A stretch of 64,000 nucleotides of DNA, from contig QENC01000001.1 of NCBI GenBank assembly GCA_003331005.1, forward strand, positions 678,001-742,000, read 5' to 3'. Both the position numbers and the translations under genes were made by a program. How positions within the stretch are numbered: the first letter of the stretch is position 1; each line of letters opens with the position of its first letter. Below are positions 1-9,690 of the stretch, piece after piece. The notes beneath the pieces are model-generated. The model was not told the origin of the DNA. It ran no database searches and saw only the letters and a program-made list of their open reading frames with translations. The stretch comes from Candidatus Tokpelaia sp. JSC085. GTDB taxonomy: Bacteria; Pseudomonadota; Alphaproteobacteria; Rhizobiales; Rhizobiaceae.

Positions 1-441
1 TTCTTGTATGAGCATGTTAATCAGAGTGCTATTCGCGGCGGCTATCATTTTCCGCATATGCAGGCGGGCATGGGGCGTGATAAAATTTGCAGTAATGAAG
101 GAGAGTATGGAGAGCATGATACCAAGGAGGAGAACGGGCCGCCAGATTGCCCGACATGGGCTATCTATGGCATTGACAATGACGAGTTCTGAATCCTGAT
201 TCATCGTTGAAAAGGTTTGGGCGATTGCAATCACAAAGGCAAAAGGCATTACCAACTGTGTGGCAGAAGGAATAAAAAGGGCAGAAAATTTCAAAGTGGT
301 TAGAAATGTTTGCCGACTTGTTGTCAGAAAACTGATATGTTTTACCACCTGCACTGTCCAGATCAGGCCTGTAGCGGCCATAAAAATAGTAAAAAACAAC
401 GCTGAAATGCGCCTCGAAATATATCTCTCGATCAAAAGCAT
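1..441 (-). CDS. lptF: LptF-like LPS export permease, N-terminal part (runs off the left edge)
   Basis: The frame is open from an ATG at 441 to the window edge, giving 147 residues. It begins MLLIERYISRRISALFF, which matches the N-terminal signature of YjgP/YjgQ (LptF/LptG) permeases. A first membrane helix (about residues 10-30) is followed by a charged loop, a second helix around 50-70, and the phrase NQDSELVIVNA, close to the conserved 'NSDSELVVM' of the family. LptF and LptG form the membrane part of the ABC transporter that lifts LPS from the inner membrane to the Lpt bridge. Divergent lptF/pepA is the usual arrangement in Rhizobiales. LptG cannot be excluded from sequence alone, but the neighbour favours LptF. 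Confidence 0.8.
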   Translation of the reverse strand, partial: MLLIERYISRRISALFFTIFMAATGLIWTVQVVKHISFLTTSRQTFLTTLKFSALFIPSATQLVMPFAFVIAIAQTFSTMNQDSELVIVNAIDSPCRAIWRPVLLLGIMLSILSFITANFITPHARLHMRKMIAAANSTLINMLIQE

Positions 442-509
442 AGAAGGGCCTATTACATGTGCTTCCAGACAATGATGCTGATTCAGGCATCAGGCTATTA
501 GGCATGATG

Positions 510-542
510 ATGACAGGATATCATAAAAAAACTTGTTATAAT
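510..542 (+). promoter_or_regulatory. Possible pepA-holC promoter
   Basis: A perfect TATAAT lies at 537-542 in the divergent lptF/pepA spacer. An ATGACA lies at 510-515, with a 21-bp spacer that is longer than ideal. The -10 is convincing, the -35 is weak. pepA follows about 95 bases downstream. Confidence 0.4.
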
Positions 543-636
543 ACGAGTCTTTATGTAAGATTATTCACTTTTAAAACCCCGTCAGGAAGGGATCGTCAGC
601 TGGGAAACAGCTTACGATGACGTTAAGGAAATAGAA

Positions 637-2121
637 ATGTCTGTAACTCTTATCACTGAAATTGCTTCTGTTTCCCAGCCTGCAGAAGGAACGCTTGTCG
701 TTTTTATGGATTCTTCAGGGCAGATTGCGAAATCTGCCATAGAAATTGCTGGGGAATCTCTTATTAAACACTTGATAAAGGCTGGTGGATTCAAGGGCGA
801 ACGTTTCAAATATGTTGCAAACTATGTGAGCGGTAAGGAAAATTTTGAGCGCCTTATTTTACTTGGCATAGGAAATCATAAAAAATTTCACTCTGATGAT
901 TGGCTAAAACTTGGTGGTGTCTGCTGTAGTGTTATTGACGATGCTGCCTGTGCGACAATCATTCTAGAATTGGAAGGACACATGCTTTCCGAAGATGAGA
1001 TAAGCGATTTTATCTGTGGATTTAGGTTACGCAACTATAAGTTTGACAAATATAAGAATAAAAAGCGTGAGAAAAAAAATAATCTGAAAGTCATATTACA
1101 GACAGGGAATATATATAAAGCAGAAAGAGCTTTTGAGTGCGCACAGAAATTAGCAGATTCTGTAATATGGACACGTGATCTTGTTAATGAACCAGCGAAT
1201 ATTTTAGGAACAGAGGAATTTGTAACCCACATTCAGGAATTGGCAGACATTGGTGTACAGGTTGATCTTTTTAATGAAAAGGAATTAGAAAAATACGGGT
1301 TTAGTGCATTACTAAGTGTTGCACGAGGGTCAAAACGTCCTGCACGGATCGCTGTGATGCATTGGGCTGGCAGCAAAAAACAGGATAGACCAGTTGCTTT
1401 TGTAGGAAAGGGGGTTGTGTTCGATACGGGTGGGATTTCACTCAAACCTGCAGAGAATATGGGAGATATGAAAGGCGATATGGGTGGTGCTGCTGCTGTT
1501 GCCGGCGCCATACATCTTCTAGCAACTCGTAAAGCCAGAGCAAATGTTGTTGGTGTGGTTGGCATTGTTGAGAATATGCCAGGTGGCAATGCCATGCGTC
1601 CTGGCGATATTATTACCTCCCTTTCTGGTCAGACCATTGAAATTACCAATACGGATGCAGAAGGGAGGCTTGTATTAGCTGATGCTCTTTGTTTTACTAG
1701 AGAACGTTTTAATCCCGTGTTGATGGTTGATCTTGCTACTCTGACCGGGGCAATCACAGTTGCGTTAGGCCAGCAATACGCAGGCCTTTTCTCAAATAAT
1801 GATGCACTTGCAGAAAAGCTCTACACAGTAGGAAATCTGACTGGAGAACGTTTGTGGCGCATGCCACTTAGTGAAGACTATGACACCATGATTGACTCAA
1901 AAGTTGCTGATATGCGCAATAGTAGTGGACGTCTTGCCGGATCTGTCACGGCTGCACAGTTTTTGCAACGTTTTGTCAGTGATACACCATGGGCGCATTT
2001 AGACATTGCTGGCACAGCTATGGGAGTGCCTGAAAACGAGTATAATGAATCCTGGGCCTCAGGTTTCGGGGTGCGTCTTCTTAATCGCCTGATTTCTGAT
2101 TACCACGAAAATAGGGATTAG
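637..2121 (+). CDS. pepA: Leucyl aminopeptidase (M17 family)
   Basis: This 494-residue protein is a cytosolic dinuclear-metal aminopeptidase that releases N-terminal residues from peptides. The C-terminal catalytic domain carries both M17 hallmarks: GKGVVFDTGGISLKP with metal ligands near K258 and D263, and NTDAEGR at 338-344, which supplies the Asp/Glu ligands and catalytic Arg. The N-terminal third is the usual variable macro-like domain. Length fits the family. The ATG at 637 has a purine-rich AAGGAA element upstream. The next gene, holC, starts three bases after the stop, so the two are probably co-transcribed. E. coli PepA also acts as a DNA-binding protein at cer/carAB; whether that applies here cannot be judged. 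Confidence 0.96.
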   Translation: MSVTLITEIASVSQPAEGTLVVFMDSSGQIAKSAIEIAGESLIKHLIKAGGFKGERFKYVANYVSGKENFERLILLGIGNHKKFHSDDWLKLGGVCCSVIDDAACATIILELEGHMLSEDEISDFICGFRLRNYKFDKYKNKKREKKNNLKVILQTGNIYKAERAFECAQKLADSVIWTRDLVNEPANILGTEEFVTHIQELADIGVQVDLFNEKELEKYGFSALLSVARGSKRPARIAVMHWAGSKKQDRPVAFVGKGVVFDTGGISLKPAENMGDMKGDMGGAAAVAGAIHLLATRKARANVVGVVGIVENMPGGNAMRPGDIITSLSGQTIEITNTDAEGRLVLADALCFTRERFNPVLMVDLATLTGAITVALGQQYAGLFSNNDALAEKLYTVGNLTGERLWRMPLSEDYDTMIDSKVADMRNSSGRLAGSVTAAQFLQRFVSDTPWAHLDIAGTAMGVPENEYNESWASGFGVRLLNRLISDYHENRD

Positions 2122-2124
2122 GAT

Positions 2125-2613
2125 ATGAGAGATGCTTTTTTTTATCATCTCACCCTACTCCGGTTAGAGGATATACTGCCTAGATTAATAGAGCGTTCTC
2201 TACAGCGTGGATGGCATGTGACAGTCCAGTTTACAACAGAAAAGCGTCGAGATGCTGTTGACTCCTTGTTGTGGATCTGGAAAAGTTCCTCTTTCATTGG
2301 TCATGGCACCGAGCAGAATAAATGGCCAGAGGAACAGCCTGTATTCCTAACAACAGGCGATGCTAACCCTAACGCTTCACAGGTGCGTTTCTGTGTAGAG
2401 GGTGCACGGTGTGCAGAACCAGATAGCTATGAACGCGTTGTTATTATGTTTGACGAACAGGAAGTTGATCAACTTGCTCGGGCACGACAGGAGTGGAAAA
2501 GCCTGAAAGGCAGAGGATATAACCTGACTTATTGGCAGAAGACGCTGAATAGGAAATGGAAACAAAAGAAAATATCTCACACATATGAACATGAAAACGG
2601 TTATTGTCCCTGA
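2125..2613 (+). CDS. holC: DNA polymerase III subunit chi
   Basis: A 162-residue HolC-family protein. The start MRDAFFYHLTLLRLEDILPRLIERSL and the phrase GWHVTVQFTTEKRRDAVDSLLW match the chi N-terminal beta-alpha fold, and EERVVIMFDEQEVDQLARAR-like sequence near residue 110 is the second conserved block. Chi links the clamp loader to SSB during lagging-strand synthesis. It follows pepA by three bases, a common order in alphaproteobacteria. Codons 19-45 (2178-2259) are duplicated perfectly in inverted orientation at 2933-3014, downstream of the gene. The C-terminus is lysine-rich and slightly extended. Confidence 0.9.
   Translation: MRDAFFYHLTLLRLEDILPRLIERSLQRGWHVTVQFTTEKRRDAVDSLLWIWKSSSFIGHGTEQNKWPEEQPVFLTTGDANPNASQVRFCVEGARCAEPDSYERVVIMFDEQEVDQLARARQEWKSLKGRGYNLTYWQKTLNRKWKQKKISHTYEHENGYCP
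2178..2259 (+). repeat. Left arm of an 82-bp perfect inverted repeat (inside holC)
   Basis: Bases 2178-2259, from GCCTAGATTAATAG to GATGCTGTT, are exactly the reverse complement of 2933-3014. Matching stops abruptly at both ends. This arm is in frame within holC (codons 19-45) and so is the original; the distal copy is derived from it. The arms flank 673 bp. Confidence 0.97.
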
Positions 2614-2661
2614 ATTATCACAACTCTTGTTGTCTCATTTTGTATTTCTTTGCGACCATCC

Positions 2662-2934
2662 ATGATGAGAAAAGCTATATGGAAGCATATTCTTATTTCT
2701 TTTTGGGCCGTTGCTTTATCGTTGCTTTCTCTCTTTACACTGGGTTTCACCTCTCTGTTTTCATTCTTTTTTGGCGCTGATTACATGAGTTTTTCAGCAG
2801 ATATAATATTTCTTTTTTTGACAGTTATTTATACCCTTTTTCTGTGGCATATGATTGTATCTCTTCGCTTTCCGTTTTTTGCCATGGTGATGGTGATGCC
2901 AGCGTGCCTGATTTTGTGGATCTTACTATTTTAA
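2662..2934 (+). CDS. Small hydrophobic membrane protein, unassigned
   Basis: This 90-residue frame from ATG 2662 encodes a basic N-terminus (MMRKAIWKH) and about three hydrophobic stretches (roughly residues 9-33, 45-63 and 68-88), so a three-helix inner-membrane protein is plausible. I do not recognise a family. The upstream ribosome binding site is poor. Its stop codon TAA at 2932-2934 is formed at the junction with the inverted holC copy (bases 2933-2934 belong to the repeat). The original C-terminus may therefore have been cut off by that duplication. It could be a genuine small gene, a truncated remnant, or a chance hydrophobic frame in AT-rich DNA. Confidence 0.4.
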   Translation: MMRKAIWKHILISFWAVALSLLSLFTLGFTSLFSFFFGADYMSFSADIIFLFLTVIYTLFLWHMIVSLRFPFFAMVMVMPACLILWILLF

Positions 2935-3014
2935 CAGCATCTCGACGCTTTTCTGTTGTAAACTGGACTGTCACATGCCATCCACGCTGTAGAGAACGCT
3001 CTATTAATCTAGGC
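2933..3014 (-). repeat. Right arm of the 82-bp inverted repeat (displaced holC fragment)
   Basis: This is an exact inverted copy of 2178-2259. Read on the minus strand it encodes the holC segment RLIERSLQRGWHVTVQF through RRDAV, then continues KIVRSTKSGT to a stop near 2825. It has no start or product of its own and is a gene fragment between holC and argG. Confidence 0.95.
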
Positions 3015-3131
3015 CCCCTCCGTATATCAATCATGCATGGGTGAATTGATTCGTTGGCATTGATGCTGATGTGTAGGTTGACCTTTTCAGGTTCAAGAGA
3101 CTGTTCTGGCGTTTTAGCTATGCCATAATCA

Positions 3132-4358
3132 TCAGGTTAATTTGCGATCACGCGCAGCAAGGGTGCGCAATCGCAAGGCATTGAGTTTGATAAAGCCTGC
3201 GGCATCCTGCTGATTATAGGCCCCTTGATCATCTTCAAACGTTACTAACCTTTCCGAATATAGGGATTTATCGCTCTTCCTTCCCATAATAATAACATTC
3301 CCTTTATACAATTTTAGTGTTACTTCTCCCTCAATATGCTGTTGTGATAGGTCTATAGCTGCTTGCAACATCTTGCGTTCAGGAGAGAACCAGAAACCAT
3401 AATAGATTAGTTCTGCATAACGCGGCATCAGTTCATCCTTCAGATGAGCAGCTCCACGATCTAACGTTATGGATTCGATCGCGCGATGCGCATGGAGTAA
3501 AATACTACCCCCTGGGGTTTCATAAATACCACGTGATTTCATGCCAACAAAACGGTTTTCAACAAGGTCAAGACGGCCAATGCCATTATCACAGCCGTAA
3601 TCATTGAGTTTTGCAAGCAAGGTAGCCGGTGAAAGTTGGTCGCCATTAATCGAAACAGGATCTCCTCTTCTGAATCCAATAGTAATAATTGTTGGTTTAT
3701 TGGGGGCAGATTCGGGGGAAATAGTACGCATGTATACATTTTCAGGTGCCGGTTTTGATGGATCTTCTAATGCCTTACCTTCTGAAGATGAATGCAGCAA
3801 ATTAGCATCAACAGAAAATGGGGATTCTCCATGTTTATCTTTGGAAACGGGAATTTGATGTGCTTGCGCGAATGCAATCAGATCTGACCGGCTTTTCAAT
3901 TCCCAGTCCCGCCAAGGCGCAATAATTCTGATCTCAGGATTCAATGCATAGGCTGCAAGCTCAAAGCGCACCTGATCGTTTCCTTTACCAGTTGCCCCAT
4001 GGGCTATAGCATCCGCCTCTGTTTCTTTTGCAATCTCAATCAGACGTTTGGATATCAATGGCCGGGCAACCGATGTTCCCAAAAGATAAGTGCCTTCATA
4101 AACGGCATTCGCACGGAACATGGGGAAAACAAAATCCTGCACAAACTCTTCACGTAGATCTTCAATATAAATTTCCTCTATACCAAGCATTTCAGCCTTC
4201 TTGCGCGCAGATTCCAGTTCTTGACCTTGACCAAGATCAGCAGTAAAGGTTACAACCTCAGCATTAAATTCTGTTTGTAGCCATTTGAGAATAATAGAAG
4301 TATCGAGTCCCCCCGAATAGGCAAGTACAACTTTTTTTATGTTATTCTGTTTATGCAT
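3132..4358 (-). CDS. argG: Argininosuccinate synthase
   Basis: This 408-residue enzyme joins citrulline and aspartate with ATP to give argininosuccinate, the penultimate step of arginine synthesis. The P-loop AYSGGLDTS lies at residues 13-21, and the conserved [16 protein letters not shown] and [15 protein letters not shown] blocks of the nucleotide- and citrulline-binding sites follow. Length matches bacterial type 1 ArgG. It is monocistronic in this window, ends in TGA and stands 136 bp from rlmN in the same direction. Nothing is missing from the active-site motifs, so it should be functional. Confidence 0.96.
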   Translation of the reverse strand: MHKQNNIKKVVLAYSGGLDTSIILKWLQTEFNAEVVTFTADLGQGQELESARKKAEMLGIEEIYIEDLREEFVQDFVFPMFRANAVYEGTYLLGTSVARPLISKRLIEIAKETEADAIAHGATGKGNDQVRFELAAYALNPEIRIIAPWRDWELKSRSDLIAFAQAHQIPVSKDKHGESPFSVDANLLHSSSEGKALEDPSKPAPENVYMRTISPESAPNKPTIITIGFRRGDPVSINGDQLSPATLLAKLNDYGCDNGIGRLDLVENRFVGMKSRGIYETPGGSILLHAHRAIESITLDRGAAHLKDELMPRYAELIYYGFWFSPERKMLQAAIDLSQQHIEGEVTLKLYKGNVIIMGRKSDKSLYSERLVTFEDDQGAYNQQDAAGFIKLNALRLRTLAARDRKLT

Positions 4359-4494
4359 GGTTCAAAAACCCAGTCTATTGAGTTATCTTTCTGAATTGTT
4401 TAAACAGGAGTTTTGATCTATGCAAGAGTGGATATACAGTTCATCTCTGTCGTAGAGAGCAAAATATGCTGTAGCAGTCAGTATCTAACAGTAT

Positions 4495-5622
4495 CTAATC
4501 ACTCATTTTTTTAGAGGCTGATCTGGACAAGGATTTGAGTTGACCACAGGCCGCCAAAATATCATTGCCGCGCGTTGTCCGGATTGGTGACGCATATCCT
4601 GCTGTGTTGACAATAGCGGCAAACTGCTCTATCCTTTGCCGGTCTGAACATTGATAGTTTGTGCCAGGCCAGGGATTAAATGGGATCAGATTAATTTTTG
4701 CAGGAATCCCTTTTAAAAGGTCAACGAGTTTTCTGGCATGATCAGCACTATCATTAATATCTTTCAGCATCACATATTCAAATGTGATACGGTGTCTCAA
4801 TACAGGATAATTACGGCAAGCATCCATCAGTTCAGCTAGTGGATATTTTTTGTTGATTGGCACTAATCTGTTGCGCAAAGCATCATCAGTTGCATGCAGA
4901 GAAATCGCTAGCATCACACCAATTTCCTTCCCGGTACGGTACATTCCTGGCACAACTCCTGATGTGGATAATGTAATCCGTCTCTTGGAGAGAGATAATC
5001 CTTCTCCGTCGCTTATAATAAGTAATGCCTTCTTGATGGCCTCAAAGTTGTATAAGGGTTCTCCCATACCCATCACAACAACATTGGTAATTTTTCGACC
5101 TTTTACGGGAACGATGGCATTATCAGGTATGTTCCTGCCAGGAAAGTCTCCCAGACATTCACGGGCAACAAGAAGTTGAAGCAAAATTTCCTCTGCTGTT
5201 AAATTTCTTACAAGACGCTGAGTGCCCGTGTGGCAAAATGAGCAAGTCAGTGAACAGCCAACCTGACTTGAAATACACAGGGTTCCCCGTTCCTTTTCAG
5301 GGATATAAACAGTTTCAATTTCAACAGGAAAAGCGTTCCCTCGCGTTGAAAAACGCAGGAGCCATTTGCGTGTGCCGTCTTTTGAGATCCGATCTGTCAT
5401 AATTTTAGGACGAGTAATGGAGAAATCTTCTGAAAATTTTTCTCTCAACTCTTTGGAAAGATTGAACATATCATCAAAGGATGAAGCACCACGTACATAC
5501 AGCCAATGCCAAAGCTGGCGGACGCGCATCTGTATATGACGGATGGGTATACCAACTAGTTGCAGGGTTTCAGCTATCTCATCACGGTTCAGCCCAACCA
5601 GGGGTAATTTTTCAAAGGACAT
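4495..5622 (-). CDS. rlmN: 23S rRNA (A2503)/tRNA (A37) C2-methyltransferase, radical SAM
   Basis: A 375-residue RlmN. The radical-SAM cluster motif CSLTCSFC places cysteines at 123, 127 and 130. The second, methyl-carrying cysteine appears in [14 protein letters not shown] near the C-terminus, and GMGEPLYN is the SAM-binding GxGEP. The N-terminal helical RNA-binding domain ([21 protein letters not shown]) is typical. RlmN methylates A2503 in the peptidyl-transferase centre and A37 in some tRNAs, and affects decoding accuracy. Its position downstream of an ialB-like gene in the same direction resembles other Rhizobiales. Confidence 0.95.
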   Translation of the reverse strand: MSFEKLPLVGLNRDEIAETLQLVGIPIRHIQMRVRQLWHWLYVRGASSFDDMFNLSKELREKFSEDFSITRPKIMTDRISKDGTRKWLLRFSTRGNAFPVEIETVYIPEKERGTLCISSQVGCSLTCSFCHTGTQRLVRNLTAEEILLQLLVARECLGDFPGRNIPDNAIVPVKGRKITNVVVMGMGEPLYNFEAIKKALLIISDGEGLSLSKRRITLSTSGVVPGMYRTGKEIGVMLAISLHATDDALRNRLVPINKKYPLAELMDACRNYPVLRHRITFEYVMLKDINDSADHARKLVDLLKGIPAKINLIPFNPWPGTNYQCSDRQRIEQFAAIVNTAGYASPIRTTRGNDILAACGQLKSLSRSASKKMSD

Positions 5623-5778
5623 CTTTATAAGATATGATTTACAATTTTTGGAAAAACTTTACGGGTAGCAATAGGCTCCAGGAAAAAACTTTATACAAGA
5701 TTATGATGCAAATGTATCATTGAAAATGATAACAAATTCACCTATCGTACCCGGAAAAGCGAATCTTATAGAATCATG

Positions 5779-6288
5779 CTATTGACATTTTTGAATAGCA
5801 TTCACAGCTGCAGTGACCCCCTTCAATAAAAAGGTATATGTTGTATTCGTCCCACGCTGTGAGATTGCTTTGACAGTCATTGATACGCCTGCCTTCATAG
5901 CAGCAACTAAATTTGCCTCGCCCTCTGTCATATCCATCCATGCAGATGCACCTTTAGTGAATAAGCTGAAATTCTGAGCCCCTATTTTAACATTAACATA
6001 TGAATGTTCACGCAGATTATACCCTGCCATAAACTGTGGTTCAAACGTTACAGTTTTTCCAGGCCCCAAACGTTTAGTGATAAGGAAAAAATTGTCTCCA
6101 TGCTTAACAGTTGAGGGCGCTTGGTCTGTCGGTATAGAGAGGATGTAGCAGACAGTGTTTTTATTGGCGTTGTAGGAATAAGCACCCCAATAATCAAACT
6201 GATTAAGTCTTGTAGGTGTCTGGGCGAACACGGTCCTATTCATGTTAACTATTAATATCAGTGTTGTAACAAAAATCTTCCAAAACAT
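5779..6288 (-). CDS. ialB: Invasion-associated locus B (IalB)-family secreted protein
   Basis: This 169-residue protein has a signal peptide (MFWKIFVTTLILIVNMNRTVFA, predicted cleavage after VFA). The mature part shows the IalB pattern: W-A-x-S...C near the start, HGDNFFLITKRLGPG, a central FSLFTKGASAWMDMTEGE and a terminal cysteine (AIQKCQ) that could pair with the early cysteine. IalB proteins are periplasmic or outer-membrane; in Bartonella one is linked to erythrocyte entry, but they also occur widely in free-living Rhizobiales, so an invasion role is not implied. The gene precedes rlmN by about 156 bp. Confidence 0.8.
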   Translation of the reverse strand: MFWKIFVTTLILIVNMNRTVFAQTPTRLNQFDYWGAYSYNANKNTVCYILSIPTDQAPSTVKHGDNFFLITKRLGPGKTVTFEPQFMAGYNLREHSYVNVKIGAQNFSLFTKGASAWMDMTEGEANLVAAMKAGVSMTVKAISQRGTNTTYTFLLKGVTAAVNAIQKCQ

Positions 6289-6678
6289 TATTTCACACGG
6301 TTACCTTCTCGTTGTTATTTCATCAGTGAGAATCCTTGACCAGGTTAGCAATGCATTCTGGAATCACATAAGACAACATGCCATCGGCTAGATTAACGGA
6401 TCCTTATATTTATATTTTGTGCCTGATGAAAAGCTTACATTTCCGGACTTTTAAAATCATATGCCAATCGTTACATGGAGTCCATATTGGGCGTTGTGAA
6501 GAAGATTCCGGCAGTATCGATTGAATTGAAGAGGAGAATGTGGATATTGACATGTATTATACATACTATTATGGAGCTTCCTGATTCCCTCTCTCTTATA
6601 TCATTTTTCATCTGAATGTTCAGAATTTTGTAAAACAGGTATTGGCGTTTATTTTATCTTACTGCATAATCATCTATT
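6289..6678. other. 390-bp spacer between ialB-like gene and lepA
   Basis: No coding frame is convincing here. The spacer must hold the divergent promoters of the ialB-like gene and lepA. It is AT-rich, and I see no strong sigma-70 pair, repeat or RNA structure. Confidence 0.5.
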
Positions 6679-8484
6679 ATGATGGCAAGACTCGATCATA
6701 TACGTAATTTTTCCATTGTGGCACACATCGATCATGGCAAGTCAACGCTTGCTGACCGTCTGATTCATTGTACTGGCGGACTTGAGGTGCGCGAGATGAG
6801 AAATCAGATACTTGATTCTATGGATATAGAGCGAGACCGCGGTATTACCATTAAGGCACAAACTGTGCGGCTGTACTATAATGCTGACGATGGTGAAACT
6901 TACATACTAAACCTTATTGATACACCTGGCCATGTTGATTTTTCCTATGAAGTCTCCCGGTCGCTTGCAGCCTGTGAGGGTTCGCTTCTTGTTGTTGATG
7001 CAAGTCAAGGCGTTGAGGCACAGACTCTTTCTAACGTATACCAAGCGATTGATAAAAATCACGAGTTGGTAGTTGTACTCAATAAAATTGATCTGCCATC
7101 AGCTGAACCGAATCGGGTCAGAGAACAGATTGAAGAAGTGATAGGCATTGATGCCTCTGGAGCTCTTGAAATTTCGGCAAAAACAGGCCTTGGTATCAAG
7201 GCTGTTCTTGAGGCGATTGTCAGGAAATTACCTCCTCCAAGGGAGGGTAATAGGGACAGACCACTCAAGGCTATGTTGGTCGATAGCCGGTATGATGTTT
7301 ACCTTGGCGTGATTATTTTGATCCGCGTTATCGACGGTATACTCAAAAAAGGCCAGATGATCCGCTTGATGAGGACAGGTGCTAGATACCTAGTTGAGCG
7401 CGTAGGTGTTTTTACACCAAAAATGCTACAGGTTGATGATTTAGGACCAGGTGAGCTTGGTTTTATGACGGCCTCTATCAAGGAGATAGCAGATACAAGA
7501 GTAGGTGATACAATTACAGAAGAGCGATGTCCCTGTACAGATATCCTGCCAGGATTTCAGCCTGCACAACCAGTTGTATTTTGTGGCTTGTTTCCTGTGG
7601 ACGCCGCTGATTTTGAAGATCTGCGCATGGCTATAGGGAAATTGCGACTCAATGATGCGAGTTTATCTTTTGAAGTAGAAGTATCCACAGCCCTTGGTTT
7701 CGGGTTCCGTTGTGGGTTCCTGGGGCTTTTGCATCTGGAAATTATTCAAGAGCGGTTGGAACGTGAGTTCAATCTCAATCTTGTTGCCACAGCACCTTCA
7801 GTCATTTATCGCATAAATATGACAGATGGCTCGATCAAAGAACTACACAATCCTGCTGATTTACCAGATGTTTTTAAGATTGCGGCCATTGCAGAGCCTT
7901 GGGTCCAAGCGACGATTATAACACCGGGTGAATATCTTGGGGCTATTTTGAATCTTTGTCAGAACAGGCGCGGCGTACAAGTTGATCTTTCCTATATTGG
8001 TCCACGGGCAATGATAACCTATGATCTGCCACTGAATGAGGTTGTCTTTGATTTTTATGATAGACTGCAATCTCTATCCAGCGGTTATGCATCCTTTCAC
8101 TATCAGTTTCTCGATTACCGAAAGGGTGATTTAGTCAAAATGTCTATTTTGATTAATAGAGAACAGGTCGATGCGCTTTCTATTTTAGTGCATCGTTTCA
8201 CTGCTGAAAAACGTGGTCGTGCTATATGTGAGAAACTGAAAGAACTAATACCGCAGCATCTTTTTCAGATTCCGATTCAGGCTGCAACTGCGGGGAAGAT
8301 TGTCGCGCGTGAAACAATCAGTGCACTGCGCAAGGATGTGACAGCAAAATGTTATGGTGGTGATGTAACCCGTAAACGTAAACTTTTGGAAAGACAGAAG
8401 GCAGGGAAAAGACGCATGCGGCAATTTGGTAAAGTCGCAATACCACAGGACGCTTTTATTCAAGTTTTAAGAATGGACAATTAG
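6679..8484 (+). CDS. lepA: Elongation factor 4 (LepA), translational GTPase
   Basis: A 601-residue LepA/EF4. The G1 motif AHIDHGKST lies near residues 15-23, followed by [13 protein letters not shown] (switch I), DTPGH (G3), NKIDLP (G4) and SAKTG (G5). Then come domains II, III and V and the LepA-specific C-terminal domain ending in [15 protein letters not shown]4 acts on ribosomes in the cytosol, in initiation/biogenesis and in stalled or back-translocated states. Two adjacent ATGs (6679, 6682) are possible starts. It is convergent with ribBA-aroC. Confidence 0.97.
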   Translation: MMARLDHIRNFSIVAHIDHGKSTLADRLIHCTGGLEVREMRNQILDSMDIERDRGITIKAQTVRLYYNADDGETYILNLIDTPGHVDFSYEVSRSLAACEGSLLVVDASQGVEAQTLSNVYQAIDKNHELVVVLNKIDLPSAEPNRVREQIEEVIGIDASGALEISAKTGLGIKAVLEAIVRKLPPPREGNRDRPLKAMLVDSRYDVYLGVIILIRVIDGILKKGQMIRLMRTGARYLVERVGVFTPKMLQVDDLGPGELGFMTASIKEIADTRVGDTITEERCPCTDILPGFQPAQPVVFCGLFPVDAADFEDLRMAIGKLRLNDASLSFEVEVSTALGFGFRCGFLGLLHLEIIQERLEREFNLNLVATAPSVIYRINMTDGSIKELHNPADLPDVFKIAAIAEPWVQATIITPGEYLGAILNLCQNRRGVQVDLSYIGPRAMITYDLPLNEVVFDFYDRLQSLSSGYASFHYQFLDYRKGDLVKMSILINREQVDALSILVHRFTAEKRGRAICEKLKELIPQHLFQIPIQAATAGKIVARETISALRKDVTAKCYGGDVTRKRKLLERQKAGKRRMRQFGKVAIPQDAFIQVLRMDN

Positions 8485-8519
8485 AAGAGTGGATAGCACG
8501 CTGTTTTTGAGCGTCTTCT
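8483..8519. terminator. Possible shared terminator hairpin, lepA / ribBA
   Basis: Between the convergent genes, ACGCT (8498-8502) pairs with AGCGT (8510-8514) around a T-rich loop. The flanking AGAAGA (8483-8488) can pair with TCTTCT (8514-8519) across an unpaired stretch. No long T tract follows, so strength is uncertain. Confidence 0.35.
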
Positions 8520-8550
8520 GATTACTACACTTGTGACTCCTTAATGGAGA

Positions 8551-9681
8551 TCATTTTGTCGGAGTCGTTCTGCTGAAATGACATACTTCCGTACGGGCAA
8601 TCCGGATGCCGAATCTCTCAAGCCCGACATAAGAGCGTTCTTTTGAAGCCAAGAGTACAATGGAATGTAACCCCAAATGCTTTAGTATCTGTGCTCCGAG
8701 ACCAATTTTACGCCATTGCTGTTCACGGATAACAGCTTCAGCATGATTTTCTTGGTTCTTGTGTGTACAGGTGTTTTTGCTGCCTTCTTTTTTTGTGACA
8801 CAGATAGATCCCTCGCGTAAATAGATAAGAACACCGCGTTTATGCTCTTCTTTTATCCATTTTAGCATTTGATCAAGATGATGTGCCTTCCAGAAAATAT
8901 CATTGAACACATTCTCATAATATAGATGAACCGGGATATTCTCTCCGCTATGTATATCACCTATAATAAGAGCAATATGCTGTATTGACTCCCATGGCAG
9001 TTGGTAAATGTGGGCAACAACAAACCCAATCATGGTTTTCACAGATATTTCTGCCAGATGTTCAATGAGCTGCTCCTTGTGTTGCCGATAGGCGATCAGA
9101 TTGGCAACAGTTACTTGATGTAAGTTATTTCTCTTTGCGAAAGCGCTGACTTGTGACCCACGCATCACTGTCCCGTCATCGTTGATTAACTCACACAGCA
9201 CTCCTACCGGTGGTAGCTTGGCAAGCCGACAAAGATCGACAGCTGCTTCAGTATGGCCTGAACGAGTTAAGACACCACCCTCACGGGCAATGAGGGGGAA
9301 AATATGCCCAGGCCTTACAAAATCCGTAGGAACAGCATGCGGATTAGCTAAATTGCGTACTGTTAACGTTCGGTCATCTGCTGAAATGCCAGTCGTTGTC
9401 CCATACCGATAATCGACTGTAACAGTAAAGGTGGTGGAGTGAAGCGAATCATTGTCAGAAACCATCGGTGCTAAATGCAGACGTTTTGCTTCCTCATGCG
9501 GTATTGCCGCACAAACAATACCAGATGTATATCGCACAATAAATGCCATTTTTACAGATGTGCAGTGCACTGCTGCGATGATCAAGTCTCCCTCATTTTC
9601 GCGACCATTATCGTCCATGACAACGATAATTTCACCCCTTTCAAAAGCGCGTATTGCTTCAACCGTGTTATTACCCATCAA
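8551..9681 (-). CDS. ribB: DHBP synthase with degenerate GTP cyclohydrolase II-like domain (RibBA/RibBX type)
   Basis: This 376-residue protein has two domains. Residues 1-205 form 3,4-dihydroxy-2-butanone-4-phosphate synthase, with DDNGRENEGDL at 23-33, TTTGISADDR and GHIFPL, and make the four-carbon riboflavin precursor. Residues about 210-370 resemble GTP cyclohydrolase II (RibA) but lack the three zinc-binding cysteines and the GECLHGD-type site; only scaffold such as KIGLGAQILKHLGLHSI remains. Such inactive RibX domains are known in alphaproteobacteria, so GTP cyclohydrolase II activity should come from another gene. It starts nine bases after aroC, indicating one operon. Confidence 0.9.
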   Translation of the reverse strand: MMGNNTVEAIRAFERGEIIVVMDDNGRENEGDLIIAAVHCTSVKMAFIVRYTSGIVCAAIPHEEAKRLHLAPMVSDNDSLHSTTFTVTVDYRYGTTTGISADDRTLTVRNLANPHAVPTDFVRPGHIFPLIAREGGVLTRSGHTEAAVDLCRLAKLPPVGVLCELINDDGTVMRGSQVSAFAKRNNLHQVTVANLIAYRQHKEQLIEHLAEISVKTMIGFVVAHIYQLPWESIQHIALIIGDIHSGENIPVHLYYENVFNDIFWKAHHLDQMLKWIKEEHKRGVLIYLREGSICVTKKEGSKNTCTHKNQENHAEAVIREQQWRKIGLGAQILKHLGLHSIVLLASKERSYVGLERFGIRIARTEVCHFSRTTPTK

Positions 9682-9690
9682 GGTTTTCTC

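Noticed and set aside
161-505. Minus-strand frame of 114 codons at the left edge
   Set aside because: It overlaps the lptF N-terminus in another phase; the lptF frame has family motifs and membrane helices, this one does not.
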